Of a stretch of 64,000 nucleotides of DNA, positions 12,138 to 23,801 are shown piece after piece. Each line of letters opens with the position of its first letter. The first letter of the stretch is position 1. Source of the DNA: Lophius americanus (taxonomy: Eukaryota > Chordata > Actinopteri > Lophiiformes > Lophiidae); the NCBI GenBank assembly GCA_037951165.1, contig JBBDHG010000112.1:4872001-4936000 (forward strand). Reading direction: 5' to 3'. The notes under the pieces are model-generated. The model saw only the letters and a program-made list of their open reading frames with translations. It did no database searches and was not told the origin of the DNA. The translations under genes and the position numbers were made by a program.

Positions 12138-13157
12138 ACCATTCTTCCATACTTGCATGAAAACATTGTTTGAAACATTTCTGCACCAATTTCATCATTT
12201 TCCAAATTTGAAAAAGAAAAACCACAAGAGTGAATGTAATGCGGTTCTCTGAAAGGTTGAGCAGTATAGTAGAGTTGGGAGGTGGAGGGTGAAAGCGGGG
12301 TTCAGGAAGTTTTCACTCCTTTCTTTCCAGGTTGCCCCTGGCCTCTCCAACTTCCAGTCAAAGGCTGAAAGAAGCCAGATACAGGCAGGATAATCACCAC
12401 CTAATAAGAGGCTATATTGAAAGCAGGCTGGCGCTCAAATACTACATTCTTGAAAGGGTTGTGCACACACATACACACCCACATGCACACGGGTGCACGT
12501 TGATAGATTTGTACATACGTACACACAAATTTAGGGCAGGTGTAATTACGGCGCACTATGACTCACTTGCAAGGGAAGGGTATCACTCACATTCTGTACA
12601 CGTGTGGACAAGCACATATAAAGAAAACAAAACCAAACACACACATATAAACACACAGGCAGGCGCACCCCATCCAGATCAGTTTTCTTTCTTCTGACCT
12701 TAGTCCTTTACCACCATCTTAGAAAAATGTTAGCATATGGGGGAAAAAAATCAATAATTTTTAGATATAGCAATTATCAATTTAGGAAAGATAGAACAGG
12801 ATCCCCTATAGTTTTGCGTATGGTTGGCGTCTGTTTTGGGGAGAACATAAAAAAGAATGAGGATCAAGACAGAAACTGAAGTCCTCCACGTCGTCTAAAA
12901 AGTGACTGAATTTCACAGAAACGCTGGAATTCAAAATGTTGCAGGGAAGAGAAAAAAAAAAACAGCTGTACCGTATGAATATTATTTCGGTTTGGACATC
13001 CATTAGTTTCTGGAGTTCCATTTTAGAACTTCGACCATTGTAATCTTAACGATGCCTGACTCAATCTAAACTCTTTGCTAACCCAACATGGAGTGTAGTT
13101 AGAGCGGAAACCAGCTCACGTAGCTCAACGCTACCAAAACAGCTAGGGCTAAAAGGC
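10576..13157. other. Unassigned stretch with a 208-codon open frame
   Basis: No known gene is visible. The plus-strand frame 10945-11571 is long for this base composition, but it has no recognisable domain, no signal peptide and no clear splice or start context. A CA-rich section lies at 12460-12660 and an AT palindrome at 12081-12142. Confidence 0.5.
12081..12142. repeat. 62-bp perfect AT palindrome around (TA)22
   Basis: A (TA)n core is bounded by ATGGTTGTA on the left (12081-12089) and its exact reverse complement TACAACCAT on the right (12134-12142). The whole tract can therefore fold into one perfect hairpin or cruciform. Confidence 0.9.
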
Positions 13158-13617
13158 TTGGCTATTAGGGATCTCAGGATTAATCGTATTTGTGATTAAC
13201 CGCGATTACTAAAGTCACAGTTTGATAACTGTAAGAATTCGACACGTTTATTTGTGAGGCGCCAGGAAATCTCTCCCGTCTCGAGTCACGTACGGCTGCC
13301 GGTGCCTGAGTGGTCAATTTGTGCGCGGCACGTTGATGCGTGGAAATGGCAGAAGTAACTGAAATGTGGTTTATATTGATGAGGAATATCCAATCAGCAA
13401 TTCCTGTTGTTAGAGAATTGTTGCTATTGAATCCAACAGGTCTAATGAGTCCTATTATCTTCAATCTTTCTAGTCTTCCGCCGCCAGTAACTTTCCCGAT
13501 GATTTAGAATGATTGTGAGGGAGTTTCTGCATTCAGATGTTTATCGAATGCATCATCGCATGGGCATGCTCAGAGACAGACAAATCAGGGTCTTCTATTA
13601 ATCTGCCATATACCACA

Positions 13618-13682
13618 ACACACTCACACACACGTCATGAACACACACACATACACACAGGTACACACACGCGTACACACAC
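13618..13682. repeat. (AC)n microsatellite, interrupted
   Basis: AC repeats interrupted by GTCATGA, GT and GCGT. It lies inside the putative hAT-like element. Confidence 0.85.
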
Positions 13683-13929
13683 GCTGGGACACTTGAGCGG
13701 GAACAACGAGCACACACACCATACTGGCTCCGTTATATTAGCAACAAATTCAATGTTAAACGTACGGTTTAACATTGAGATATTTAGGTCTCAGGACACA
13801 CACGGGTCAGCCAGATTATTATAACTATTGGCAATTGAAGTGATTATTATGTAATTGTCATGGCACCTGTCAGAGTGTGGATACAGGTCATTTCAGCAGC
13901 AGGTGAACGTTTTGTTCTGAGGATGATGA

Positions 13930-14108
13930 GATGTGAACTGGACCATCTGAACCAGTGAAAGGATCATGGGCGTCCAGAGCTCATTGATGAGCGTGGAAAA
14001 CGATGCTAACCCATGTTGTTAGGAACCACAGAAGGGGTTCTGTAGCAAAAAATTGCTGGAAAATGCCATGCTGGTCCTGATTGAAAGGTGTAAGAACACA
14101 CAGTTACA
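13930..14108 (+). pseudogene. Tc1-like transposase N-terminal fragment
   Basis: The DNA strongly resembles the DNA-binding part of a Tc1/mariner-type transposase from fish. Across frames it recovers NHRR, SVA-like, HAGPD-like and EHTVT blocks, the helix-turn-helix region just before the catalytic domain. Stops and shifts break it, and no DDE domain follows. It is a scrap, probably nested in or captured by the surrounding element. Confidence 0.65.
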
Positions 14109-14260
14109 TAACAAATCTGTTCTAGTGCCTTCACCAAATTAGGCAGGCGGTTAATCTAATGGCAGATTTGTGTGGATGTAATGTACACATACTGTGATTA
14201 TTTTTTGACAAAAATCGTGATATCAAAATATCCTAATATCCTGACATCCATATTGGATAG

Positions 14261-17200
14261 TGCGGTGATGACACAGAAAGCAAAGCAAATGCGTTATTTA
14301 AATAGTTTTGAAGGCAGAATAATTTTGGCTTAATCCTCTTACTTCTGCAACTTTGACCATTGGGTTAATTCACACAGCAGAATACTTTCATGTGGATAAG
14401 ATGTGTGTGTATGTGTGTGTGTGTGGTGGGTTATTGATTTATAATGCAGCATGTATGTGTGTGTTTTATGCTATATTTACAATTATTTGGTAGATATACC
14501 GTGAGTTTAATGACATGAAGATTTGTTCTTTGGTTAGCATTTACCAGCTAAAGTGGAATCAATGCACTGTGGCCTATTTGATTAACGTGAAAATAAGGTG
14601 CAGAATTTTTAATGCGATGACTAATGACGAGTAAGGACATTTTAAATTAACCAAGATTTAATTTGGGTGATAAAGACACATTTCACAATTTCCACAATTA
14701 TGAATAACTATATGCGTTGCCGGATAATGAATGAATATTATTATTTATACATTGATGAATTACATAATTTCATTTGAATATTTTTGACTAATCCTTTTTT
14801 GCCAGTCTTGCATCTTCCTGGTCTTTTCACCTTTTCTTTCTGTATTCTCCTATGGAATTTGCAATTATATGGGATGATGAGCATACTGAGGTGCAGAGAA
14901 CAAAGTGATAAATAATTATGTACTTAGATAATGATCTTTTGTCTCCAAAAAAAAACATGTGAAAAGAAACCTAAAGTTTTACGTTTGCAATAATGAGCCT
15001 TTCGTTGTTACCTTTCCCCCATGATTTTTGTACACAGTTTTATTTTTGAATAATGATTTTTGAGGAGCTTTAAAGCAGCGTTTTTTGCAAAAATTCCAAA
15101 AAGGAAATCTGCAAAAACACACAAATAATTTGTATGACTTTTAGTAAAATTGACCCTCTTTACAAATATCCATACCCACATATACACACATAATCCATTC
15201 ATCGTTAAAAAAACCCACAATACAACCATTAGTCCAAAGGAACACACCCCCTGTGGCACAGTGCCTCCAGTGTCCTGCTCTCACACCATCAGCAGCATCA
15301 AAAGGAGAATCTATATCGTCCCCTCTGCCTTTTTCATTTGATGTGACTATGAGGAGCAGCAGCTGCAGCCCCTCTCCCTGCTCATGCTCAGCCGGGGGAA
15401 GGCAATAGGTGTAGCAGGCGAGGCAGATTTATGGTGGTGGAGGTGACCTCTGGGGCCGTAACACGGTGATGGGTGAGTGGCTCTCAACAGTAAGCTACTG
15501 GCACTTGACAAAGTGCCCGAAGCAGAATGAATTTACTTCTCTTTTCCTCAATCATCAAGCAGCCACTGCCCTGACCCCCATCCTGACTGCTATAACAAGA
15601 TCTCCCATCTCACAAGGGCCTGAAAAATTTACTGTCACATCTACTTTTCAATGAGCTCAAGTGAGCACTTCTTTCACCTTCAGCGGAGCAGGTGCTGCTG
15701 TGGAGGAGGGTTAACCTGCCCCTATGCATGTTTGTGTGTGTTTGTGTGGGTTTTATCCGGGGTGTGTTTGTGTGCGTGTGTGAGTGAGTGGAGGAGAGGG
15801 AAATGTATCTACACAAAAGTGTGAGGGTCCACAGACATGAGAAGTCTCTTGCCCTTATCCTCACATACCTTCATAATCACACGTACACCCTTAATGTAGT
15901 CTTCATTAATGACCCAGATAACAGAAACAATATTGAGAACATTCAAGATTGTTACCTCTCTTATAGAAAAAAAACACATCTCCGACATCTTCTCTGAGAG
16001 AAACACACATATAAGAAGAGAATTAGTTTGCCAAGCAGGGACAAAAAGGGCACGGCTATACGGATGTCAGTAGGCACCTCTAACGTTTATATTAGAAGTC
16101 AGTCTACCTTATCACGTCCCACACACACACATTATGAAGTCCGTGTGTTTGCCACCTTTCATCAGCTTGATGGCAGTAAAGTTGAACTTAATGATCCTGA
16201 TATTTTTTTATATGCACATGATAAATCTCGGTGCACACACACTCAGATTTCACCTTTCTCACACTCTAGCTGTTAAGCTAAAATCAAAGTGCATGTGACA
16301 GAGAGAAGTATAGAAAACTAAAGATATATGTTAGCCTTTAAAATACAGTATAATATTTGCTAAATAAAACATTGGCAAAGCCCTATGCACAAAAACCATT
16401 CCTTCCCAAATGAAATCAATATTACATTGATTTTTAATTTTCCAGTCAAAAGTCAAATCTGTATTATTATTTCAATTATTTTAATTGTTTATTATATAAA
16501 CATGGGTATTCAGAGTATGAAAAAAAATATTCTGTTTAACACCTTTTAATAAATGTGTAACGGACTAAAGGGAGAGAACAAGAGAAAAAATAAACATTTA
16601 AAAGCGTGGGTATGACAAGATAAGCAGAATTGTATCTATTTTGCAGATTCTAGAAAATGCAAAAAGGAAGACCTGTAAGAATCCTGTTCAGCTCCAGGAT
16701 ATTTGCTGTACACTGTACAGTGTTATTTAAATGATATCTGTAAAATGTGAAGGGAATCCAGACAAAAGAATCTCCAGCTGACTGATCATAAATCTGTAGA
16801 CCACGCTTCAATATCCGCAAAAAAATTAAAGCAATGCTTACTTCACAAAATCATTTAGTCCATGTATGCTGTAGTTAAAGAGCCAATATACTGTCAGTTC
16901 TAAGTGTATTAATCACTGAGGCCAACATTGTTTTTGTTAACTACGGTCTTTAAAAAGCCATAATTAATTCAACCCTTTTTCTTTTATGAGCCCACCCTCA
17001 GCACGGAGATAATGTCATCATGATTAACCAATAAAAATCAACCATAACACATGTATAATTTTCCAGAGAACATGTATCAAAATTTATTGCCTCTCTCTCT
17101 TTATCTCTACCGAGCCATTACATTAGGCCTGTAGCAGCAAACACCATGCAGGTTACAACGGAAAAGAAAGAAGGGAAATTTAAAGCTATTCAATAAGGCC

Positions 17201-17689
17201 CCCCTCCCCAACACACACAAACACACATCCAACAACAACTTAACAAGGGAATATTGCTGTGGAGGCATAGACTTAGTGATGGTAAATGCATGTAAAAAGT
17301 GAGTCAGTGAGGGGAGAGTGGTTATGTTTGAGTCAAAAAAACAAAGAAAGAAGGTACGGCTTCTTTGCTGACACAGCAATCACACAGCAATTTAGCATTC
17401 TGATTTGCAATGACAGTATTCTCAAACCATAACATATACTGTATCCAACAATGTCAAGTATTACACATCCCCAACCACAGAGGATTTACATTCATCAGTT
17501 TCCTATCTTCTTTTACCAGAGTTTGTAATTTGTCGTAAATAACGTTTTACTGCGAGAGCCCTTGACCAGAGCTTTTTCTTAGAACTGTAGCTGGTCCCTT
17601 GTTGCTGCTCCTGTGCATGTTTGTAAGTTTGAGATGGGTTACATACAATTAAGATACAATTTGTAGAAAAATGGCCCAATGAGACATCA
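14261..17689. other. Unassigned stretch, no gene recognised
   Basis: Only TG-rich runs (about 14402-14426 and 15727-15787) and general AT-rich sequence are seen. The 15260-15440 section is more GC-rich, and the minus strand keeps one frame open from about 15428 to 15120, but it shows no domain or credible splice pair. Confidence 0.55.
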
Positions 17690-17995
17690 TGATTTATATA
17701 AAGATTTAAAGGCTGGTGAAGTTAGAACTTGCATTTTGTGAGATATGCTCCAGATAAGCCCATCCTTGAGACTCACCTTCAAAGACATGTTTCCATAAAA
17801 ATAAAAATAAATTAATTTGTAAACAACACAAAATGTGAAAAGTAACAAATATATATGGCTATATGGATATTTATAAAGATAGGTGAAACTAAGGTAATAT
17901 GTAAAGTTGGGACAAGATGACCATCCTTCACATTCACCTTAAAAATCCTGTTTCCATGGAAACGATAACAAATAAAATTATTACAGCATTTTAAA
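17690..17995. repeat. Diverged tandem duplication
   Basis: Two neighbouring blocks share the order TTTATA-AAAGAT, GGTGAA-, CCATCCTT, CACCTT-AAA and TGTTTCCAT. They fall at about 17694-17798 and 17869-17960. The match is loose and was judged by eye only. Confidence 0.35.
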
Positions 17996-19029
17996 AGGAA
18001 CTAATAATTATTATAATCCCCACACACACCCTCCTAACCCCCCCCCCCGGAATTTTCAAGTGAGAAAAACGCCTCACAAACTGGGAACATACTACACAGC
18101 AACTGGAGATTTATCGTTTGATCATCTTTATGGACAGTATGCCGCTTGGACCCTTCTCAGAGAAAAAAAAAAAAAGAACTACAAGAAATTTGTAGCGGCG
18201 AAAAGATGTGCTGTCGGCTGAATCAGTGGCAGTGGCTCAGCAAACTGCGTTTTTCTTTTAACTTTCAATTCTCCTAAGCATCCGTACCTCACAGCCCCTT
18301 GGGCTATTGCCTTTCTCAATCTGTCCCTGGAGAGGCAGGAGTTATGGTCCCTGTCGATTGAGGAGAAAGGGATGTTATTCCCCTGTCACCTCCTGGTCGT
18401 GCTGCCATCCTCGCTGCCCTGATCTACAACCCGACGCCCCCCCTCACCCCCTTCCTCTTCCCCACTTTGCTTCATTGTAAGCTGCAGGCGAAGTCATTGC
18501 AACGGGTTGTTGAGATGAGCATGATGGAAATACTTACTGGGGGGAGGGGAGGAGGTGCTGATATTGGTTTAGAAGTGCAGTCGGAAGCTGCGCGGTGGTA
18601 GTAGTGGCTTTAATGCTTTAGTAGTGTGTTATGATGGTTACCGAAAATAAAAACCTGTATGTGTAGACATGTGTGTCTATCTATACATACACATTAAACA
18701 GATGGACAAGAAAAGGGAAGGAAGGTAACACAAACTTTGCTGACATCTTTTCAAATAAAAATATTATGTGATGCAGCTTTACATACAGCGAGATAGAGTG
18801 TTAAGTCTACCGCTGTGGGGGGTTGACTGTCAAACAGTCCGGCCCAAGGGAGGTGACCCTCCTAGGGACACATTAAAGTCCTTGAGTGACACCCTAAATG
18901 GGGTAGAGGTAACTGGGTTAAACACGAATGGCAGTAAGTTGGTGGTTGTGTGTGATCAAAGTTGAGGTAGTGGAAACAACTGTACCACAGGAGTCCTTAC
19001 AGGTGTATATTAATCATTTTCTTATGCAC
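17996..19029. other. Unassigned stretch, GC-richer at 18280-18620
   Basis: A poly-C run lies at about 18041-18048. A C-rich section around 18380-18470 and a good minus-strand donor-like GTAAGTAT (about 18530-18537) were noted, but no acceptable exon could be built to it. Confidence 0.5.
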
Positions 19030-19055
19030 CGGATATTCTTCAAGAAGAATATCCG
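19030..19055. repeat. Perfect 12-bp inverted repeat, 2-nt loop
   Basis: CGGATATTCTTC at 19030-19041 and its exact complement at 19044-19055 are separated by AA. The repeat lies next to the AT tract and the element at 19137. Confidence 0.9.
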
Positions 19056-19063
19056 CCAGCCTC

Positions 19064-19066
<3 letters not shown>

Positions 19067-19133
<67 letters not shown>
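19067..19133. repeat. (AT)n microsatellite
   Basis: An uninterrupted AT dinucleotide run of about 66 bp. Confidence 0.95.
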
Positions 19134-19134
<1 letters not shown>

Positions 19135-19136
19135 CG

Positions 19137-19715
19137 ACTATGAAGGCAGTCAGAGATCACAAACCTCCGCCAGGGCACAATGTATCTAATAGTTAGACAT
19201 TGTTGTTATCTGAATCAAGTAGATCAGTTTATTTAAGAAAAGTTCATGCAAATCTGTCAATTAATTTATGAGTTACTGCCAGCCTCTAAATCTACCAAAA
19301 AACTCCAATAAACTCTCTCTGTATCTTTCAAGTACTCTGAGACCGTTCTTCACATTATGAAAGTTAATGAAAATATAATAATCCCAGATGTTATTGTTTT
19401 GCACAGGCGCACAAAAGAGGTTTGGATCAACTTCATGGCTCTACATGTCCGGTAAAACTAGTCTATCGACAACAAACCAAAAGACTGGTTGACACGACCG
19501 CTCCAACAGGCTTTATTATTTTATTCTATTTCAAATTCTGAGACACACGTAACTTCAGTAAAATTCAACCATCTTTTGGGATATACCAAAACCTACATCT
19601 GGGTAGATGTCATGCAAATCGTCCATTAGTTTTTCCGTGATCTTGCTAACAAACAAACACACAGACAGATAAGCAAACAAACCAATGCGAAAAATGAAGA
19701 ACATTAACAATGAAT
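19137..19715. mobile_element. Unclassified interspersed element (CCTCCGCCAGGG / ACAAACAAACA type)
   Basis: The left end carries ACCTCCGCCAGGGCACAATG. The right part carries TTGCTAACAAACAAACACAC. Together they recall a widespread animal repeat that normally ends in a CTCCTTGGCGGAGG-type sequence. A CATGCAAATC-GTC-ATTA block is present twice, at 19245 and 19611, so the element has internal duplication. No coding capacity remains and the right terminus is not found. Confidence 0.5.
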
Positions 19716-22544
19716 CATCAGGAGCTTCAACATGTGTTGAACTTTGTTGAAGTTAACTTGCATGCTCACATAGACTGTACATCTGTGCAATAAGAGTTAC
19801 TGTGTGGTTTACAGTATGGTCTTATTAAAACAAAATGTGACGTAGTTTGAATCTATGGCTCAGCTGACAAGGGAAATATCAAGATTCAACAAACTGCAGG
19901 CCCCATTTTTACCACCGGCATCCCCAAAGAACATCAGGACTGACATCATGCACCTGACACGTGTACGGCGGAAGATTTCCAAACCCTTGAGAGCTCGGCC
20001 ACATTTTCATACTGGCCAACACTGTTTCAGGTACTACTGCAACTTAAGCAAATCCAGAGTTTTGTGAGGGTCTTCTGGGTGATGGAATAAATAAATAAGC
20101 AGATAAATAGATGAATAACCCAGTGGAATGGGAGCCCAAGTGCCTTGGCCATCCATCATGCATCCTATTACCACGCACTCAGAAGCACATGCAGTATGTA
20201 TAATGCAGTCAACCTCTGTAAGGAGATACAAATTCAAACTCTTTCCCTCCTCAATTTGTTATATCTGACAATTGCTACAGCTTGTGCCTTGTTGTTCCTT
20301 TGAATTATGAATAGATTCTGTTCACCAGACTTCCTCCTGTGCATTATAGTGTGATCTTATGCAGAGCAGCTGCAGAAAATAAATTCGAGAGGCACTACAG
20401 AAACAGAAACACACTGTAGTGGCTGGGCAGATATGAATAAACAGTTGTGCTTAAAGTCACTTAAGAACAACCAAATGGACTGGATATTTCATCTTTTGAT
20501 TTGTTTCACTGGGTATGATGAATGTGAAGTGTCAGAATGTAGCGCACGTGGAGGAATGCAGTTGTTTAAGTGTTTCAAATGAGCTAAGAAAGTTTTTGAT
20601 ATTTTTCAAACAGCAGTGATAAAAGTGGTTGCCAAGTCCTTTTCCTGACATGGCCTAAGCTTGAAACCCCAAATATCATTCACCAACCATGAGATTATAG
20701 GAGATTGATGGAGGGCGTGTCGGATGAATAAAGAACAAAATAAGAAAGGGAAACTGGCAAGTAAATAAAAATTAACAGATCTGACGCAAGAAGAACTGTA
20801 AGAGAGCAGAACAGAGGAATGTAAATACATGGAAAACCAACTGCTTATTTTGACCGCTGCCTGATTGTTTGGATATTTTTTCACTGTGAGACTACAATCA
20901 AGTCCTCAAAGCTTCAGCCCACATGACAGGAGCCCATTTCAGGGCTACATATCCTGTAAACAGACACGCTAGCAAACCATATCTCAATCTACACTCAAGC
21001 ACACAACCACAAAACCCCAATGTTATATCCATTCATTTCTCTATCACTAAAAAATGCCCAAAAGATGTAAGGAAAATGTGAAAAAAAAATGTAATTTGTG
21101 CAGAGACACGGGGTAAAGGGAAGATAAGTTGAGAGGAAGTGATGTTTGGGGGAACTTGGCTGAACTCTCAGGCCCTGTTTGGTTTGAGCAGATGTAGAAT
21201 TAGTACACATCACCTTGCATCAGCCAGACATTGAACACGAGCTGCAGCTCCGAGGTTAAATGTCATATAGACACTCCTCTTCTCTGTCCGTGATCATACT
21301 ATGATAATTATCAATGTGATTTCAAGTCCCTCTGTAACAAATTTCAAAAACATTTTCATATTCCTCCCAGAGATTAGTCAGTGTCCCACAAAACCAGTGG
21401 CTTAAAAGACCAGTTAAATCAAATATAAAATTCCTACAAAATAATGGGAAAACATTTGCTCCACCCACTTTGAGAATACATATGAATTTCATAGTTGGTT
21501 TTTTTATGACTTCTGACCACAGTCTCGAAGATGTTTCCCGCATCCAGAAAGTACTTTGAGGAATCACTCACCAAGTGGATAAAAGGGATCGGCTGAGGAG
21601 ATTCAAACTTTTAAACCACAGCACTTCCTGCTACACTGGGTCCAGTGGCCTCTGTGGATGAGTATTATGGTGTACATGGTATAGTGCCCGTACTAGAAGT
21701 GAAGGCCCTGGTGAGTAAGATCTGTAGAGATGACTAAGCCTACCCTGTAGCTTGTACTCACCACCTATATCCCTCTGCTCCCCATCAATGGCTTCATTAA
21801 TGAGTCCATAATGTCACAAACATGAGACGCTCTTCTGCAGAAAATCTGAGAATCCAGCGGTGGTACCTGCACGGGTGGAGCAGACAGGAAAGGTATTGCA
21901 AAACAAAACTCTGGAGGAGGCTAAATCATGAATGACCTGGGGTCCATTTTTCATAAGCTGGGTCGGCATAAGCTTCTTCCCGGTGACCAGGATCATCACC
22001 ATCCTCAGCAAGATCACCAGATCCTGTATGTGATGAGCAGACTTTCATCATAACATCGCATCTTGGTTCAAAATGTCCAACTGCATTTCTGGTGCAAAAG
22101 AGAGACTCCAGAATGGCATGTTCTGAAAGAAAATCCATAGAACCCTAATTAGCAGAGGCCCAAAAACATGTTGGTGATGGATGTCATTGTTGCTGCAAAG
22201 AGAGTGGCCACACAGATAAGACGAAAGACAATAATTGTTCAAACTATCAGGAGTTCATGAAATAGTGCAGGAGGTAAGGCTGTTGAACTAGCGGTGAATG
22301 CGTGGAAATGAGCTGCCAGGGATCCACAAGGCTTTTACTGTGCAAAGAGGAAGGCCATAAGAAATTCCATCAGAACCACAGAGAGAGACACTAGTGGGTT
22401 CTGGATCAGGTGGGAAAATCTGTGAATAGCTGCTGGAATGCAAGCAGCATCACCTGGGTCACCTGGGTAAGGGGTTAAGGTCTAAAGTTGAAAAACTGAA
22501 ACACCCAATGACCCTCAGGTGACATCATTTATGGTGTACTTGAA
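19716..22544. other. Unassigned stretch, no gene recognised
   Basis: Three overlapping 64-70 codon minus-strand frames cluster at 21814-22242 but share no recognisable domain. Otherwise plain sequence. Confidence 0.5.
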
Positions 22545-22645
22545 GAAGAAATCCGTTATTTATCACATACAGCCATACAGAGTACAACATAGTGAAATTA
22601 TTTCTCTGCATTTGACACATCTCTGAGGGAACAGCACATATGTAG
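22545..22645 (-). mobile_element. SINE 3' fragment, same family as 25758-26013
   Basis: The stretch TTTATCACATACAGCCATAC, then GTGAAATTATTTCTCTGCAT and TTGACACATC, closely matches the 3' half of the fuller copy at 25758-26013. The tRNA-like head is missing. Confidence 0.75.
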
Positions 22646-23550
22646 GTTACCCCTTAAAAAATCAACATATTATTTTAAATTATGTAATGGAAACCTATTC
22701 TGGCAGCACCAACGTCTACACAAAAAAAGTCACATTCAATTGATTTATAGCCATCTTGAGGTAATTGAATGAATACACTTCAAATAGAGACACTAATTCA
22801 ACAGCAAGCATCCTGATGAAATTGCTGGTAAAATGTTGTCATTACACATGGGATCCTTTGTATTTTAGGAACAACAGTTCCTGTTTGATGTCAAAGATCT
22901 GGGCTAAACATGCATGACAAGTAATGGTGCATTGATGGAGGGAGGTATGGGGGAATCAATCCCATGGTGGTGTCAGCAAAGAATCTGCACGTAATCTGCT
23001 GAAGCTGATGCACGCAATAGACAACCACACTACTTGGTCCATAAGGCCCCTAATTGCGAGGGATATTGAGGAACACATGTTAGCGAAAGAGGAAGGGGAT
23101 GGGGTGTCAGATGTCAGCAATGTGCAGGCGTATGGTTCCTGCAAGATGAGTTATGTAAACTGGAGATGGCAAGAGAAATCATGTTAGTCATCTGTTAAAC
23201 AGGCTACTCAACAGGGGGATTGACTTACAAATGAACTGATCAAGGTCTCCGTCTATGCTGAATGTGTTTAAGATCTTTAAATCACACGAGATAAGTCCTA
23301 GTTCAGACGACTGTGACCTTACACATTTAGAAACACTATGATAATACGACAAATGCAATCATTAGATTTTTAATACTGAGAAAAGATTTACACTGTTGGA
23401 CCCATTGTTCAGCTACCACTGGTCACCGAGACACGTGACATCATCAGGTCATGAAAGGCCTCCACTGTTTTCTCACTCCTCCTGTGCTGGTAGCTGTAGG
23501 AACTATGCAGCACCTCTGATTGTCCTTCCCCTCATCTCAAACAGCAGCAG

Positions 23551-23640
23551 TCAGCTCTTTCGGTAGAGTGTCTTACCCAGAACCAGAAGGCAGCGCTACG
23601 AGACCCTGTTTCAAGTCTAAGCAACAAGAGCACCGAGTTA
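23551..23640 (+). mobile_element. tRNA-derived SINE head, degraded
   Basis: An A-box-like AGCTCTTTCGGTAGAG at 23553-23568 and a B-box-like GTTTCAAGTC at 23608-23617 have roughly tRNA spacing. No acceptor stem closes, so it is not a tRNA gene. Confidence 0.4.
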
Positions 23641-23768
23641 CTAACCAAGGTGCAATCTGAAAGGAATGAGATCTCCACAACACAATTCTTCCCCAGCTTG
23701 GCTCACCTTCAGCTCTGGGAAAAGTTTAATTGGGCAAAGCCAAGAACAATCATAGATGGCTAAGAAAG

Positions 23769-23801
23769 ACAAAGTTAGTACAAAGTCTGTACTAACTTTG
23801 T
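23769..23801. repeat. Perfect 13-bp inverted repeat, 7-nt loop
   Basis: ACAAAGTTAGTAC at 23769-23781 is exactly complemented at 23789-23801. Confidence 0.9.

Larger units (their letters stand above)
13166..14252. mobile_element. Probable non-autonomous hAT-like element
   Basis: The left end begins TAGGGATCTCAGGAT (13166). The right end read inward on the minus strand begins TATGGATGTCAGGAT (from 14252), a 13 of 15 match. The flanks TTGGCTAT (13158-13165) and TTGGATAG (14253-14260) agree at 6 of 8 positions, as a decayed 8-bp target duplication would. The GATTAATCG / GTGATTAACCGCGATT text next to the left end is typical of fish hAT-derived repeats. A (AC)n tract and Tc1-like debris lie inside. 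The end motifs are seen directly; the superfamily is inferred. Confidence 0.5.

Noticed and set aside
12043..12225. 60-residue Ile-Tyr repeat protein
   Set aside because: It is a translation of the AT palindrome.
13930..14108. Active Tc1 transposase gene
   Set aside because: Only the DNA-binding part is present, with stops and frameshifts and no catalytic domain.
15120..15430. About 100-codon minus-strand open frame in GC-richer sequence
   Set aside because: No domain, no convincing splice sites and low-complexity leucine stretches.
18530..18600. Possible receptor tail exon before a GTAAGTAT donor on the minus strand
   Set aside because: No acceptor with a pyrimidine tract gives a phase-compatible open exon; the reading is proline-rich by composition only.
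23565..23640. Minus-strand mini-exon with GTAAGA donor
   Set aside because: The sequence reads better as a tRNA-derived SINE head on the plus strand, and the frame does not continue the receptor.
23551..23640. Functional tRNA gene
   Set aside because: Promoter boxes are present but no acceptor stem or plausible cloverleaf can be formed.
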